Below are positions 23,017 through 35,000 of a stretch of 64,000 nt of DNA, in pieces. The notes beneath the pieces were generated by a model. It searched no databases. It was not told the origin of the DNA and saw only the letters and a program-made list of their open reading frames with translations. Numbering within the stretch: position 1 is the first letter of the stretch; every line of letters starts with the position of its first letter. A program made the translations under genes and the position numbers. Source of the stretch: Zychaea mexicana (lineage: Eukaryota; Mucoromycota; Mucoromycetes; Mucorales; Lichtheimiaceae); the NCBI RefSeq assembly GCF_025766255.1, contig NW_026516664.1:248001-312000 (forward strand). The letters are read 5' to 3'.

Positions 23017-23764
23017 TTACAACGCAGTTACTTTCGGCCCCGCCTGCTGCTGTAACTTTCCTCGTAATATTACTATGCGGATTTCTTGCAGATCGCGGAA
23101 ATAAACGAGCTGTTATGGTCAGCTCTGGAGCAGGCATTATGGTTCTTGGTTACACTATGTTAATGCTTCTTCGTGATCGTTGGGGTATGTTTATGAATAT
23201 ATATTTCTGTCAACCGCTTGTTACGCGTATTAATTTTATGTGATTAGCGTGCTATGCTGCTCTTTTCATCATTGCTGCAGGTATCGGTGTTGAAGCACCC
23301 GTTGGTGTTAGCTGGTCAGCTATCAATTACCCGGATTTGACAGTTCGTGCTGTAGCCGTTGCATTAGTTAACATGATGGGAAACTTCGGAAACGTGATTG
23401 CCTCTTTTATCTACACTGTTCCAGGAGACACAAATCACAGTAAGCATGCCTTCACGTCTTGATACTTTTCACTAATCTGACCTGTCTGTATAACTTGTAC
23501 ATCAACATTTCTTTGGTAGCTTTCGGTCACACCTTTAATTTGATCTCTGCTCTTGGTACTGCCTTTTTTGCAGTATTCATTGGCTTGTTGCTGCGCCGGC
23601 AAAATCGTCGACTTGAACAAGCATCGTCATTTTCATATGTAGAAAAGAGCGACATGGTATGTATTGTAATATACAACAATAGCATTGTCAATTTCCTGAA
23701 AAATGTTTTAACGACACCATGTATATAGCAACAGCGACAGCGGCAATTTCGGGTTTACTACTAG
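23017..23764 (+). pseudogene. MFS anion:cation symporter, 3' half
   Basis: This is the continuation of the permease begun at 5551. After the TTA repeat the frame resumes as TTQLLSAPPAAVTFLVILL then CGFLADRGNKRAV, which follows GFGFTAL of exon 6 as in intact family members. Exons: 23020-23184, 23248-23439, 23520-23656 and 23729-23764, with helices including GVEAPVGVSWSAINYP and ALVNMMGNFGNVIASFIY. The protein ends with a short basic tail. No stop or frameshift is present, which suggests the insertion is recent and that precise loss of the element would leave a usable gene. Confidence 0.87.
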
Positions 23765-23915
23765 TAGAGGACCTTCTAGGCTAGTTAATAAGAATTTATT
23801 GCGAAAGTATACAGAGAAGAGATGAGAGAAGGCGGGTTTGAGGAGACGTAAAGGGAGGTGTTGGACGAATGCATCGCACCAGTAGCGATTATATCATTTA
23901 CAAATGATGGTTTAT

Positions 23916-25699
23916 CTAAAAGTCGTCATCAGAGAAGAATTCATCAGAGTCATAATTGAGTTGTTCAAAGTTGACACGGTATCTAAGTATAAGTATTAAA
24001 TGTAAGTTAGTACGATTGACTATAACCGCATTTTCTTTGTAACTCTCCACAAGATATAGAGTCAACTCCCTCTTCAGACATTAGACATTTATGAATGATT
24101 ACTCTACCTGAGAATACCGCCAATACCACCAAAGCCTTTGACAAACTGAGCACCTTCCTGCGAACGGTTGGTAACAAATTCGAGGTTGGTACCGAAATCC
24201 TTGTAGCTTTCAGCGAACCATTCGAGAAGGGGCTTGACATCGACAACTTCCATTTCCGAATTTGGTGCTGCCTCTTCGCAGGTGTCCTTAATGAACAATC
24301 GATCCTTCTCCTCCTGCTTGGTAGGATGATAGATGATCTCCTGACCAGCTGCATTGCGAAGCACATATCTGTTCATTTCCAAGTTTTCCCAGACAATTAA
24401 GTTCTCCACAGCACCCAATTCCAAAGCCTTGAGCGTATCATCGACACCAAAGCAGTATTTGCCGCTATCTTGGGAAATTTCGTCAAAGTAGGACTGAATG
24501 AGTTTCTTTTCTTGCACAAACTTGACGTTGGAAAGCGACTCGGCGGATAATTCGATAGCCTGGTTAAAACCGTTCTCACCACCGTACGAAACGTCAACAA
24601 CCTTGACAATCTTTGCCTGCAAACGAGGATCAAACATATCGGATTGTGACAATTCGTTCTTGAAATCAGCAGAACCGGCCAGCACAAGGCCAGCAACGTT
24701 AACCTTGTCAGCAGTGATGAAGAATGAGACGGCCAATTCTGCGATCTTGCGAACGTAGTTGTGACGCTTTTCCTCACGCAAACGCGAGAAACGGAGAGCG
24801 GACTGACCACCACGACCGTGCTTCTTGGGCAAATCGACTTGCAGTTTGTGAATCACGTCACGAGTGTTACCGGACAAGGTACCAAACAGCGAACCGTTAC
24901 CATCCATAATGATGAAACCAAACTTGGCGTCGTCTTCAAGCAATTCGGACAGAGCTTCGGTGTGGAACTTGTTGTCGCAAAGATACAAACTGGTGTTGAT
25001 GGGCTTGTGTGGCTCAAAGTCAATGTTGACCTTCTTTTCCTTGCCTTCGTCAGTTACAATGGTACCGCAGTATACGACCAAACCATTTGGTGGCACTACA
25101 ATCAATGAAATCATCGAGAGAGGGAATTAAAGCGATGAGCTGTTCTGTTGGTTGTGTGGCGACTGGTACTCGTTTCACGGATAATAAAGGATGCAATCGT
25201 GTGTTCCTCTTCCTCTGGCTAACCTTTGTTGTACAACTTCAATCTTTGCTGGGTGGATGTAATGGCGGATAAGACAGAGAGACGGTTAACGCGAGATTTA
25301 ATGTTGGATGCTGTGCCGTATTCGTCTGCTAACATTTTGCCAACACGGGAAATCTGATCCTTTGGGGCTATCATAAACATATATGCATACGTGAGCCTAC
25401 ATACACAAACGCATATACAAACCAGTTGCGCAAGATATTGTTCCCTTTCTTGCCCCAGCTTCCCACTGTTTTGACTCAATTACGTACGAATAATAAGGGA
25501 AATCATTGAAGTGCCGTTGCTAATTGAGGTAAGAAAAAGTTAGTTTAGGCAAAAGCATAACGATACATATTTAGAGAAACTAAAGAAGGACAGGCGAGAA
25601 AGATACACACCCTCGTGCTGCTTCCAAGCTCTTGATGAGCTTCTTCATCTTCCACATTTCGACATTGTGGTCAGTTTGGCCTTCTGCACTTGCGGACAT
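23916..25699 (-). CDS. SUP45: Eukaryotic peptide chain release factor 1 (eRF1)
   Basis: eRF1 recognises all three stop codons in the ribosomal A site and triggers peptidyl-tRNA hydrolysis, working with eRF3. Exons (minus strand): 25611-25699, a micro-exon 25488-25519, 25224-25367, 24108-25095 and 23916-23982. The N domain has TASNIKS and YLCDNKF, the stop-codon decoding motifs. The M domain has [14 protein letters not shown], the catalytic GGQ loop. The C domain ends FGGIGGILR, then spliced to RYRVNFEQL and an acidic tail DEFFSDDDF, like other eRF1 proteins. Length is about 440 residues, as usual. Stopping at the TAG at 24103-24105 would leave out the acidic tail; a GTAGAG donor there explains the apparent early stop. 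Confidence 0.95.
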
Positions 25700-26245
25700 G
25701 ATGAGCGGATATGTGTGCAGATGTTTGGTTTAATTGATGGGCAAAGAACAAAAAAGTCGTTAGTGGACTTTCCAGGACTCCTGCTTTACAAAATTTCTGT
25801 GTGTAAAAAGCCACCTAAGGTACATCACCGCTAAGTCTAAAACCATATTTGGTAAAGCGAAACTGTGATACGAACTCCGCTGCTTTCCCCATCAGCAGAG
25901 GGAAGCAGGGGGGAGCTTTCCCGTCATAGTTAGAAGAGCCTAGTTCCTGAACGTATGGTTACTTTGCTATTGCATTATGTCTTTAATTTGTAGATACTAT
26001 GCTTCATCTAAGAAATTATATATATGCACTTACAACCATCGGTCATGTGCTGCTCCCAACTTAATGCTCAAGCATTATGTAATGGTGAAGAATATAGGAG
26101 GGTGGCTCATCATACCATTAATGGCAGTAACAAGAGAAAAACAAAACGCTCGTTTTTGATGAAATCTTGAGCTCATCCATAGGTGAGAAAATGTATTTAT
26201 ACACAGTGACGGGTATCAGTTCAATCGTTGAGCACCACCGTCATT

Positions 26246-27641
26246 CTATCCGAAATACTGCATTTCTATTCCGATAGTTCGGATAGGGCTTGACCGGTTT
26301 GACAGATCAGCTGTTAGTCCAACACTAAATAGAGTGTTTTTAAATCGTCCTTCCCACATTAATGCCAATCCCTAATCATAGATCAGTCAGTTTAGAGAAA
26401 GCTATCATTACAACCGAAAGTGACACATTATTGTTGTGTACCTCAGCAAAACCTATGCGCGCCTTGATTAGTCCTTGCAATTTTTCAGTGTCACTGTTTA
26501 CTTGAGTTAATCCATCATCTTGCTTGTTCTTGGTGCGGTATTCAAATCCAAAGCTAAGGTCGCTTTCGTATGAGTAAATGCTGAAATCATATCGTGAGCA
26601 CATTGCTAGCTCTTCGGAGATCTGCGCTACATAGGCCGTTGACATGTGTCCTACGACGGGATTGAGTGTATACGTAAAACAGATAGGTGGTGATCCAAAG
26701 GAGGGTAATGTCCGATACCGCAAACCAGTAGATACTATAGCATAAACAAGCCAAAGCTCTCTTTTTTAGACGTGTTACCGCTGTTTCTATCCGAAATGAG
26801 TTAAGACTTACAGCCTGCGCTTTTATCTAGCATTCCGTAATATATTTCTGTACCAAGCGCCCATTGACCAGTGGGAATTGCACTTTCAGGTTGATCGAAG
26901 TTGTATAGAGCACGTAGTCCAAGTAACCCATCGTCCGTTGTATAGGAACACTCCGAGCACCATTTGCCAACGTCATATTGTAGTTGCATAGCGACCTTTA
27001 ATTTCATGATCATACAATACATATCAATTCACTCTGGTCCCGATGAACAGCGCAGATGTCAAATATGTATTTACCTCTGGTAACCCGGGCATTCGAGGAT
27101 TATTGACGGCTGTTATTAAACATTGCATTTTATCGGATATCCTTCGGACGTACATGGATTCTAATCGTGCACCTGGAAAAAACATGCGTCCATACAGTAG
27201 ATAATGATTTACTGATTCTTCTAGAAAAGGGAAAAATATAAAATACTCGAGTAAATATGCAAGTCTATTCCATTCATCTTCTATTTAATATGGTTTAGTA
27301 CACACAAACGTACGTTTTCGTGAAGTCAAATCGTCCGGTTTTACGATCCGAAACCGATCGACCATGTCCTGAAAATCAACTGTGGCACTGGTGGCAATGT
27401 CCAGTGACCGGGAGGTGTATAGATAACCAATGCTGCCATTGAGTGAAGGTAGTGCATTCATTGTATAAGACGGTTTAAATTGTGGTGTCGGTAATTTGGA
27501 CAGGTACAGGGACAGTCCTTGTGGAGTATAGAAGTCGAGTAATGCTCGGGACCATGAGCAAAGATTAGAGTACTGATTTTCTTCGTTCCAGCCGCTTTGA
27601 CGATAGTAACAACGGAGGCAATGTTCCATAAAATCGTACAT
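26246..27641 (-). CDS. MDM10: Mitochondrial distribution and morphology protein 10 (ERMES subunit)
   Basis: Mdm10 is an outer-membrane beta-barrel of mitochondria that anchors the ER-mitochondria encounter structure and helps the SAM assembly machinery. I start at 27641 (MYDFMEHCLRCYYRQSGWNE), where family similarity begins; the same frame is open upstream to 27914 but lacks similarity. Exons: 27314-27641, 27075-27220, 26812-26995, 26442-26734 and 26246-26371, all in phase. Recognisable blocks are YSNLCSWSRALLDFYTPQGL, GSIGYLYTS, LLYGRMFFPGARLE, ALGTEIYYGMLDKSAG, STGLRYRTLPS and the C-terminal beta signal region NRSSPIRTIGIEMQYFG. Fungal-specific ERMES supports the taxonomic placement. Confidence 0.92.
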
Positions 27642-28444
27642 TGTGTTATATAAGTTATGTAGAAGTCTTAATGAGTTACCACAAAGGTTCTTTCTACAGA
27701 CAAACTCCGTTTCAAAGCTTGAACCTAGTAGGTTTATGCCACTTGTCAGTACTTCGACTAAGTCGTGAACACCCATTTGTCTTGCTGGTTCATCAACAAA
27801 CGCTGCGGCGTTTGGCGCCGAATCGCGTCTGCGCTGAACCTTAGACGTTGGCAAACAAGGTGATGAACATAGTGTATCGAAGTCATTGGTCATACTCTTG
27901 TGCTCGCGGTGCAATCAACGAAGACGTCACAAAATCGATGTCAATTTGTTCATGTTATAACAAAGCTAACTACCCAAGCAGCAAAAAAAGGCCAACCTTT
28001 TATACGTCGTGAAATATTTACAAGCTCATTAAGTAACTTAATATGTATGTGTATGTATCTACAAACTCACGGTAAAAAGCGCAGGAATTTGCCGCCACAA
28101 ATGCACAACAATACTAAAATAACTGAAACCTTCGAAGTATTTTGCAGATTCGACCAGGCCATAATGAAAATAATGATCTGATATGTATAGCATGTGTAGC
28201 ACTTTTTTATTTAAGCAATATTTAAGCAAGAAAGAAGAAAGAACAAGAAAGAAGATATGTATGTATAAAAAGCAATAGGCGAGAAGGGAGAAGGGAGAAA
28301 AGAGATATATATTACACGAAAAAGAATGGAAAAAATAATAAGGGAAAGCGGATCAAACATGTTAATCATGAGAGAGGGAATCTAGAATAATATATGTAAC
28401 AGAGAAGACTATTGTACGAGGAAGAATCAAAGGATGTACGATTG
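27642..28444. other. Spacer between MDM10 and the CLC gene
   Basis: No gene called. It contains an in-frame upstream extension of MDM10 to 27914 that could be a 5' extension, and a purine-rich AAGAAAG stretch near 28220-28330 downstream of the CLC gene. Confidence 0.5.
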
Positions 28445-31400
28445 TTACTCTCCTTCCTCTTCCTCCAAGGTCTTCAAATATGCAAGCAGGGTACGCTTGT
28501 GAATAATGCCAAGATATTGGCCGTTTGTCTTCGTCAAACACACATAACGAGCGCCAAGTTTGACAAACATTTCCATGAGCAACTCCATGGATGCATTGAG
28601 ATTAATAGTCAATGGTGCCTTTTTGAAAAAAGAAGAAAGAAAATAAGAGAAGATATTTAGCAACCCTATGAATGAATTACAATGAAATACAGATTTTTTA
28701 TGTTTACCTGATCAACATAAATTGAAAAGTCGTTGAGCGGCGGTCGTGTGCGTTGCTCAGTATCGGTAGTATCAACCGAAGCGTTTGAAGGCAATAGACA
28801 TAGCACTGGATTGTCTTCTGCTTCGACCATCAGACTGTTGTCTTGATCACTGCGGCGGAAATAAACTGGCACCTCTCTGCGTTCCTGTTCAGTCATGGGA
28901 TATGGGTTGTTGTCGAAATACCGACAAAGCTCATTGAGTGCATGTGACAGTTCAGAAGCTGCAATGTATCCTTCGAGATATTTGCGGTTGCTACTAAGGA
29001 TCGGGAAACCACCGTCCTCGCTGTATCCCATGGCAGCGATATCGTCTAATTTTTCGTAGAGCTTGCCAACGGTATTGAGCTTATCGATATCGATGGTTTC
29101 GTGGTTTCGCTCGGTCAGATCTTGAATCGTGTGGGTGTGAACGTAAGCTTTACGTGCATCGAGGTAAGGGTACATCTGGAGATCGATGAGTAGGTCATAT
29201 ATGCCTTCAACGAACATGGCATCAGCAACCCATTTAGCCACCATCACAGCAATCATAATCGGCACAGCGTATGTCAACGAGTATGTCAGCTCAAACATAA
29301 TGACGACCAAGGATACTATAGAGTATACAAAGTAGTGGTAGTGGTAGCACAGGGTCAGACATTTTTTCTATTTTTTTTTTCTCGCAAATGTTACACATGG
29401 CTCGTCATTGTACTCACCTGTTGTACGAGTGACACCAGTAAGACTTGCCGCTGCTCCGACCATAGCATATACTCCGGGAATGACACATTCACCCCGCGAG
29501 GCAAGGTCATCAGCGCATGCAGTGAATGGCCAAGCCGTAGGATAGGTCAAGGTAAGATATTGCATGATCAATCCAATAATACGGCCAGTGACGGCACCGA
29601 CAATGAGGCCCGGAAGGAAAATGCCGCCAGGTACCCTGCATCCAAATGTGACCATTGTCAAGCACATTTTGATAACCAAAGTGGTCAGCAACAGGTATAG
29701 AAGTCGCGGAATCTCGGATACGTCGTCACTATATTATTAAAGGGAGGCTGAGTGAGAGGAGAGCTTTAACAAGTACCGATAAATCGAAACTAGAGACGAA
29801 ACATACGCGCAAAGGCCTCCGTTATCATCTTCCTCAGAGCATTCGGAGAACAGATTGGCAACAAACTCGTTCAAGCCCATCCTGTGGTATGTACAATGGA
29901 AGAAGTTTTAGCGCAAATTTCCTCTCTTGTATACATCTCGCGGTGAAAAAAAGAATACTTGTTAAGGTTATTACCGTGCGAATGGGTTCCAGAAGCTAAC
30001 GACAGCCGTGATGAGCATGATGCAAAGGACTTCAGCAACTGGATATTTCTTGATAAACGTTGTCTTCCGTAGATGCTGATACTTGATGTTGAAGTAGCTG
30101 ACAAATGCACCGAAGCAACCCTAATATATAAAAAAGATTAAGTAAATGCCGTCCATAACAAATTGCACAAAGAAACTTACAGCAAAGGCGCCAGTGAGCA
30201 AAAATGGCAAGAGTTCAAATATGTGGTACTCCTTGTCATATCGAACCTGAAACAGCACGATTTTGCCTGTGCCAAAAGGATCCATGATCTTGAGCACCAT
30301 GGCGGCAACCATTGCACAGCAGTAACTGCGGATCATGGTTTTGATGGGAAAGTAGTAGCTAACTTCTTCCAAGCTAAAAAGAACACCACCAATTGGAGCG
30401 CCGAATGCGACAGCAACACCAGCTGCAGCTGACGCCGAAAGCACTTCGCGCCGTTTGCCTATATTTGATCGTCAGCACCGGTTTTTAAGTCTTCCTCCAC
30501 AAACAACAAATAAACAAGATTTCTGCCAGCCAACCAACTAACTTACTCTCGTTTTTGTTGTATTTATCAAACAATCGACAGAAAATGTTGGCGACTGAGC
30601 AAGCGAAATGCACAAACGGTCCTTCTTTGCCACAGTTCAGTCCTGATGATGTTGAGAAAATCTAAGAATAACAAGAATTAAGCTTCTTTCGTCTTCTTAC
30701 GTTGAAGCTGATGTTCTCGTGATGTATAAATGGTGCTGTACGTTACCATGCCAATACTTTTAACGAACAGGGTTTTAATGCCAAGGAAACCTTTGATTAC
30801 GAAACCGGCAAGGATGACTTTGACTTCTGGAATGCCAGAACCTGCGCTGTAATATGCGATCTTGGTCTGCTGTTTGGTAGGACCGTTGTCTTCCAGCTTT
30901 GATGAGGAGATGGCTGGCGTTGTGGGTTTTGACATGGACTGCGAAGGTGGTGCCCGGGCAACAACTTTTTCAGCCGACCATACGACCATCAGAGCCGCAG
31001 TTAATGACAAGAGTAGCTAGTACATAATCAATCATCAACAAAGAGGAGAAAAAAGGGGTGGGAGCGTTAGTCAACGCTATCCCTTGTTTGTTTGACACCA
31101 TAAGAGCGAAGGGGGTGGATTGGCGACAAGAACTACTTACACCAAGAGCAGTGTACATGAGCATAGCAACATGGTAGGAGCCACTTTCAGTCTTAGTGTG
31201 GAAGACTTCGGGCCATGTCCGCCATTCTGAGCAAGCTTCATATTTTACAGTATAATATTTATGTGTATGAAGATGCATGAGATCATGTTCAAACCTGGAG
31301 ATTTGGGAATCCGTGTGTGTGCCGCGTGATCATCATTATTACGCACCTTCTTTTCCCCAGCAACAGAATTTGCTATTGTACCTCCAGTTGGTCGTACAAT

Positions 31401-32016
31401 ATCCCTGTTTGAGATCGGACATCCATTCCTGGACAACGTCAATGAACCAAGCAATAAACGCCACTACTGCTCCCGTCAATATGACGAGGATCCACGCTTG
31501 CGAGGCGTCCTTGGCCTTGTCCCAACGCCCGCGCCAGCCAGGTGCTTCCCGCAGCTTACGCACACGGACGCCTTCTTTGATGATTTCGTGGATCCAATCT
31601 AATAGGAACAACAGAGCATTCGAAAGAAAAAGGTTTTGTGTTGTATGGGTTGGTAAGCATTAAATCGCCGACTCAAAAAAGGCTAATGATGATGATATGT
31701 GCCTGGAGCGAACGTTTTTACCGATTGTAGAATAAGATTCGTACCACACTCGAAGACCAGTGTTTTCTTTAAGCAGTCCTTGACGGTCCTCGTCATATGA
31801 GCCTAAGCGCTTGTTGAACAGCTTGAAGCGGTTCTGGTGGCGCTCATCTCGCAGACTGGGTGTGCTAGGGAACCCAGGGCTGATGAGTGTAGGTGGGGCA
31901 GAAATGTTGCTGATGGCACGGATGTCACCGGAAGATGATAGCGTAGGAAATTCTTGGACGCTGTTGTAGTTTGACTGTCGTCTACGCTCTAGCAACGAAG
32001 ACCGCTCGGTCGTCAT
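28445..32016 (-). CDS. CLC-type chloride/proton antiporter with two CBS domains
   Basis: A membrane chloride/proton exchanger of the CLC-3/4/5 (yeast Gef1) type, normally in Golgi, endosomes or vacuole, supporting acidification and metal homeostasis. The start at 32016 gives a Ser-rich cytosolic N-terminus with a likely sorting region, then WIHEIIKEG and about ten helices. Signature motifs are GSGIPEVK (30840s), GKEGPFVH (30620s, gating Glu present), [14 protein letters not shown] (30370s, proton Glu present) and [16 protein letters not shown] (29620s). Two CBS domains follow ([18 protein letters not shown] near 28990; [19 protein letters not shown] near 28520). About ten introns break the gene. 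Presence of both glutamates favours exchanger over channel. Confidence 0.92.
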
Positions 32017-35000
32017 TGGGGGCAAGGTGTATGTATCGGCGGTGGTGACGAGGAAGAAGAAGAAGAGAAAGAGTGAGAACGAAAGAAAGAAAGACAGAAG
32101 AAAAGTGCTTGTGAAGACGGAGAAAAAAGGGAAGACCGACTGTTGAAATAATGAAAGAAGCAATCATTTTTTATCTCTCCGGAAGAGATAGCTTTTATAT
32201 ACACGCTCACGCTCACGCACACCAACCTACTCACGCACATCTACTGACATGCTGATGCTAGCAATGGTCACGGGAGTAATTTTGCTCTTTTCCGCAACCC
32301 CCAAATGCATTTCGATGATGAAATAGCAAGAACTCTAATCGGATCTTTTGAAACACAGCGGTAGCATATATCCCATAACCTGTTTGTTTCTCTCGCAGAA
32401 AAGTACGACGCTTGTCGATCCATATACACCCTAATGATGGTCGGATAACATGCAACCACTTGCTGATGCGGATGTAAAGATGTCGACTTCCATCCATCCA
32501 TCCATCAGAATTAGATATCAGGTATGTCTCCATCGAATCTAGTGTGCTCATCCTTCCGTTTCCCCTGATAATGACACAAGGCCCACCGTGCTTGCTGTAT
32601 ATATTCCCCACATATAATATAAAGTCCTGTGAGCTCCATATAAAGCTAACATGTTGCTGAACTCGCATTTTGGGGGGATTGAATATGAAGAGCCCGCCTT
32701 TCATGTACCTGACCAAATACACAGTCTCGCCGGTGAGCAGCAGAAGCGAGCTCTTGCAGGGCCAGGGACCATGGCGCAGACCCCAATATACAGTCTTTAA
32801 AAGGTCCCCCACCTACTCTGTCTATGTAGGGGCTACTAATGCTACTAGCAGCAATAGTGCACCATTATCTTTGTTTATGTTTTTATTCGGGCGAGAAAAG
32901 CAACAAATACAATGCCAAAAGTAGTAGCACAACTACGTCGACTCCATCGGTTGATTCCCTTTCCCTCCTGATAACTCATCATTTTCGTAACTGTGCTGTG
33001 CATGCATGTTAGATGTTGTTTGTTATCTTTCTTTTGTCACTTCAACATAATCGTGATGTATCAGCACTCATAAATTAGTGGAGTTATGCAATCTGGCTAT
33101 AAGTATAGGCGGAACCGACTCCTTACATCTTGGCAAAAAAAAACGTCTTTACATATCCCTTTTTTTCCCCAGCAATCTCATGGCAACAAGTGCATGAAAG
33201 GAAGCATCTCCAGGGTCCCCGCAGTTTACCTTTTGTTCTTCTTGTAATAGTCCAAAGCTCGTTGCTTGTAACTTGCAATCGTGACAAGGCTGCATGCAAT
33301 CCAACCTTGTCTGTTGACTTTTTGTGATACAAAAGCCCATTTTGAATAGGACTGACAGCCAGCCATCCAAACTCGTGCACATATGATATCCGGCCACGCT
33401 TTCTTTCGCTTCAGATACTACTACAAGCTACAAAATGTATTATGTGGGGATATGTAATCGTATTGACAGTGGTCGTAACATCTTCTCCTATTTTCTTAAA
33501 AGAAACAAGTGATCCAACGTGGTCAAACCTTGCTGCTGCTTCATCGGCAGGTGGCAACTGACTCCTCTTTTCCTCGTCCACGTGACGAACAAGCTACACA
33601 CACTTTTGTATGTATTGTTTCGTAAAAATCGTTCAGAGATAGACGCACAGACCTGTTCGTTGTTATCACATATATTCTTGGTAAATGTCGATGATGTTGT
33701 TCCGCAGGATATGAAACAGGACGACTTCTGAAACCTGGTTCGTAGATTAAACAACAATGACTTGTGGCGGAGCACATAATATTGTAAGCATAAAGAAAAA
33801 ACTGTGGTAGATGACGATGGCAGCCTTCCTTCCACCTCATACATAAGAGATAATATGAAACACAGGAATCAGTGGTGAAAACGAATTTTCGCAGCATCTT
33901 TGGTTGTTTTCTGAATGTTACGTTCTTTTTGAGATGCTTTAATGAGTATTCTCGATTACAAGTATATAATATCACCAAGTACACAATAATAGAAGGAATA
34001 CATACACGCTACTACAGACCTATCCCCCTTTGACCACACAGAAGGGAAATAGGGTTTCAGGCTAGAATTCTGGGTTAGGGGATGTCTAGCACACACACTA
34101 CTTGCGGAATGCAGCAAATGATCCAAGTCCTCCATAATCTGTACTGCACTAATTTCTCTAATATTCTTTTGCTATCATGATGACGGCTAATATGAAACGA
34201 GAAAGGGGCTAACATTATCGCGCCCTCGTCGTCATGAAAAACTAATATTTTCTGCATACCTTATTCGTCAATCCGATATGTGCACCCCTGTGCTCATACT
34301 TTCGAAAACAGTTAAATGAATATCATAGATCATTTCGCCCAACTGCTCATGCAAAACTTGTGGCACGTTTTTTTGGCTCCGTATGTATCGATCGCTACCC
34401 TCCCCATACATCCACCCCACACACTACGCGCGTGGAACTTTTGCACCGACTCAGGTTATGGGAGGTACTCAAGTGCGCTTTTACTTCATACAAAGCAAGA
34501 TTTGTGAAAAACGTGTAATCGAACGAGAAACCGCGTATAGCTGTATGATGCTTTCTTCTGTATCACTGTGGAGGCAGAGCAGGATCAGCAAATAATGATT
34601 ATGACAACCAGGCCCCAATGCTTCGTGATCATCGGACATGCTTTCATTCCAATGATGACAATATAGCACTGATACATCTTAAGCCATGTCACTGATCATT
34701 ATTCTCTTTTAACCCACCCACTACCCGACTACACACAGGCATCGTCGGACCTTGTATTGCATATGTTTATTTGCTGCTGTAATTCTTTCCAGTGCAACAA
34801 CAATGATGCGCAATTGCTGTACTCGGTCCCAAGAGGAAGAGCTATTTTCATCAAGCACCTGTAGCCAACAGCATAAAATGAGACCCCATTAGTGTATATA
34901 TTCATTGTCTACGTAGATATGCCCCCATATAGTATAGTGTTCTCCGAAGCCTTCCTGAAAGCTCGTGCTCGGCTATAGAAGTACCTTTCCAAAGCCGTCC

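Noticed and set aside
24103..24105. TAG stop ending eRF1 at GGILR
   Set aside because: It lies inside a GTAGAG splice donor; the next exon restores the expected C-terminus.
27642..27914. Longer MDM10 start at 27914
   Set aside because: The frame is open, but family similarity begins at 27641 and the upstream part is not barrel-like.
32258..32812. 184-codon minus-strand frame
   Set aside because: Long but without domain, codon-like composition or neighbours; stop-poor by chance.
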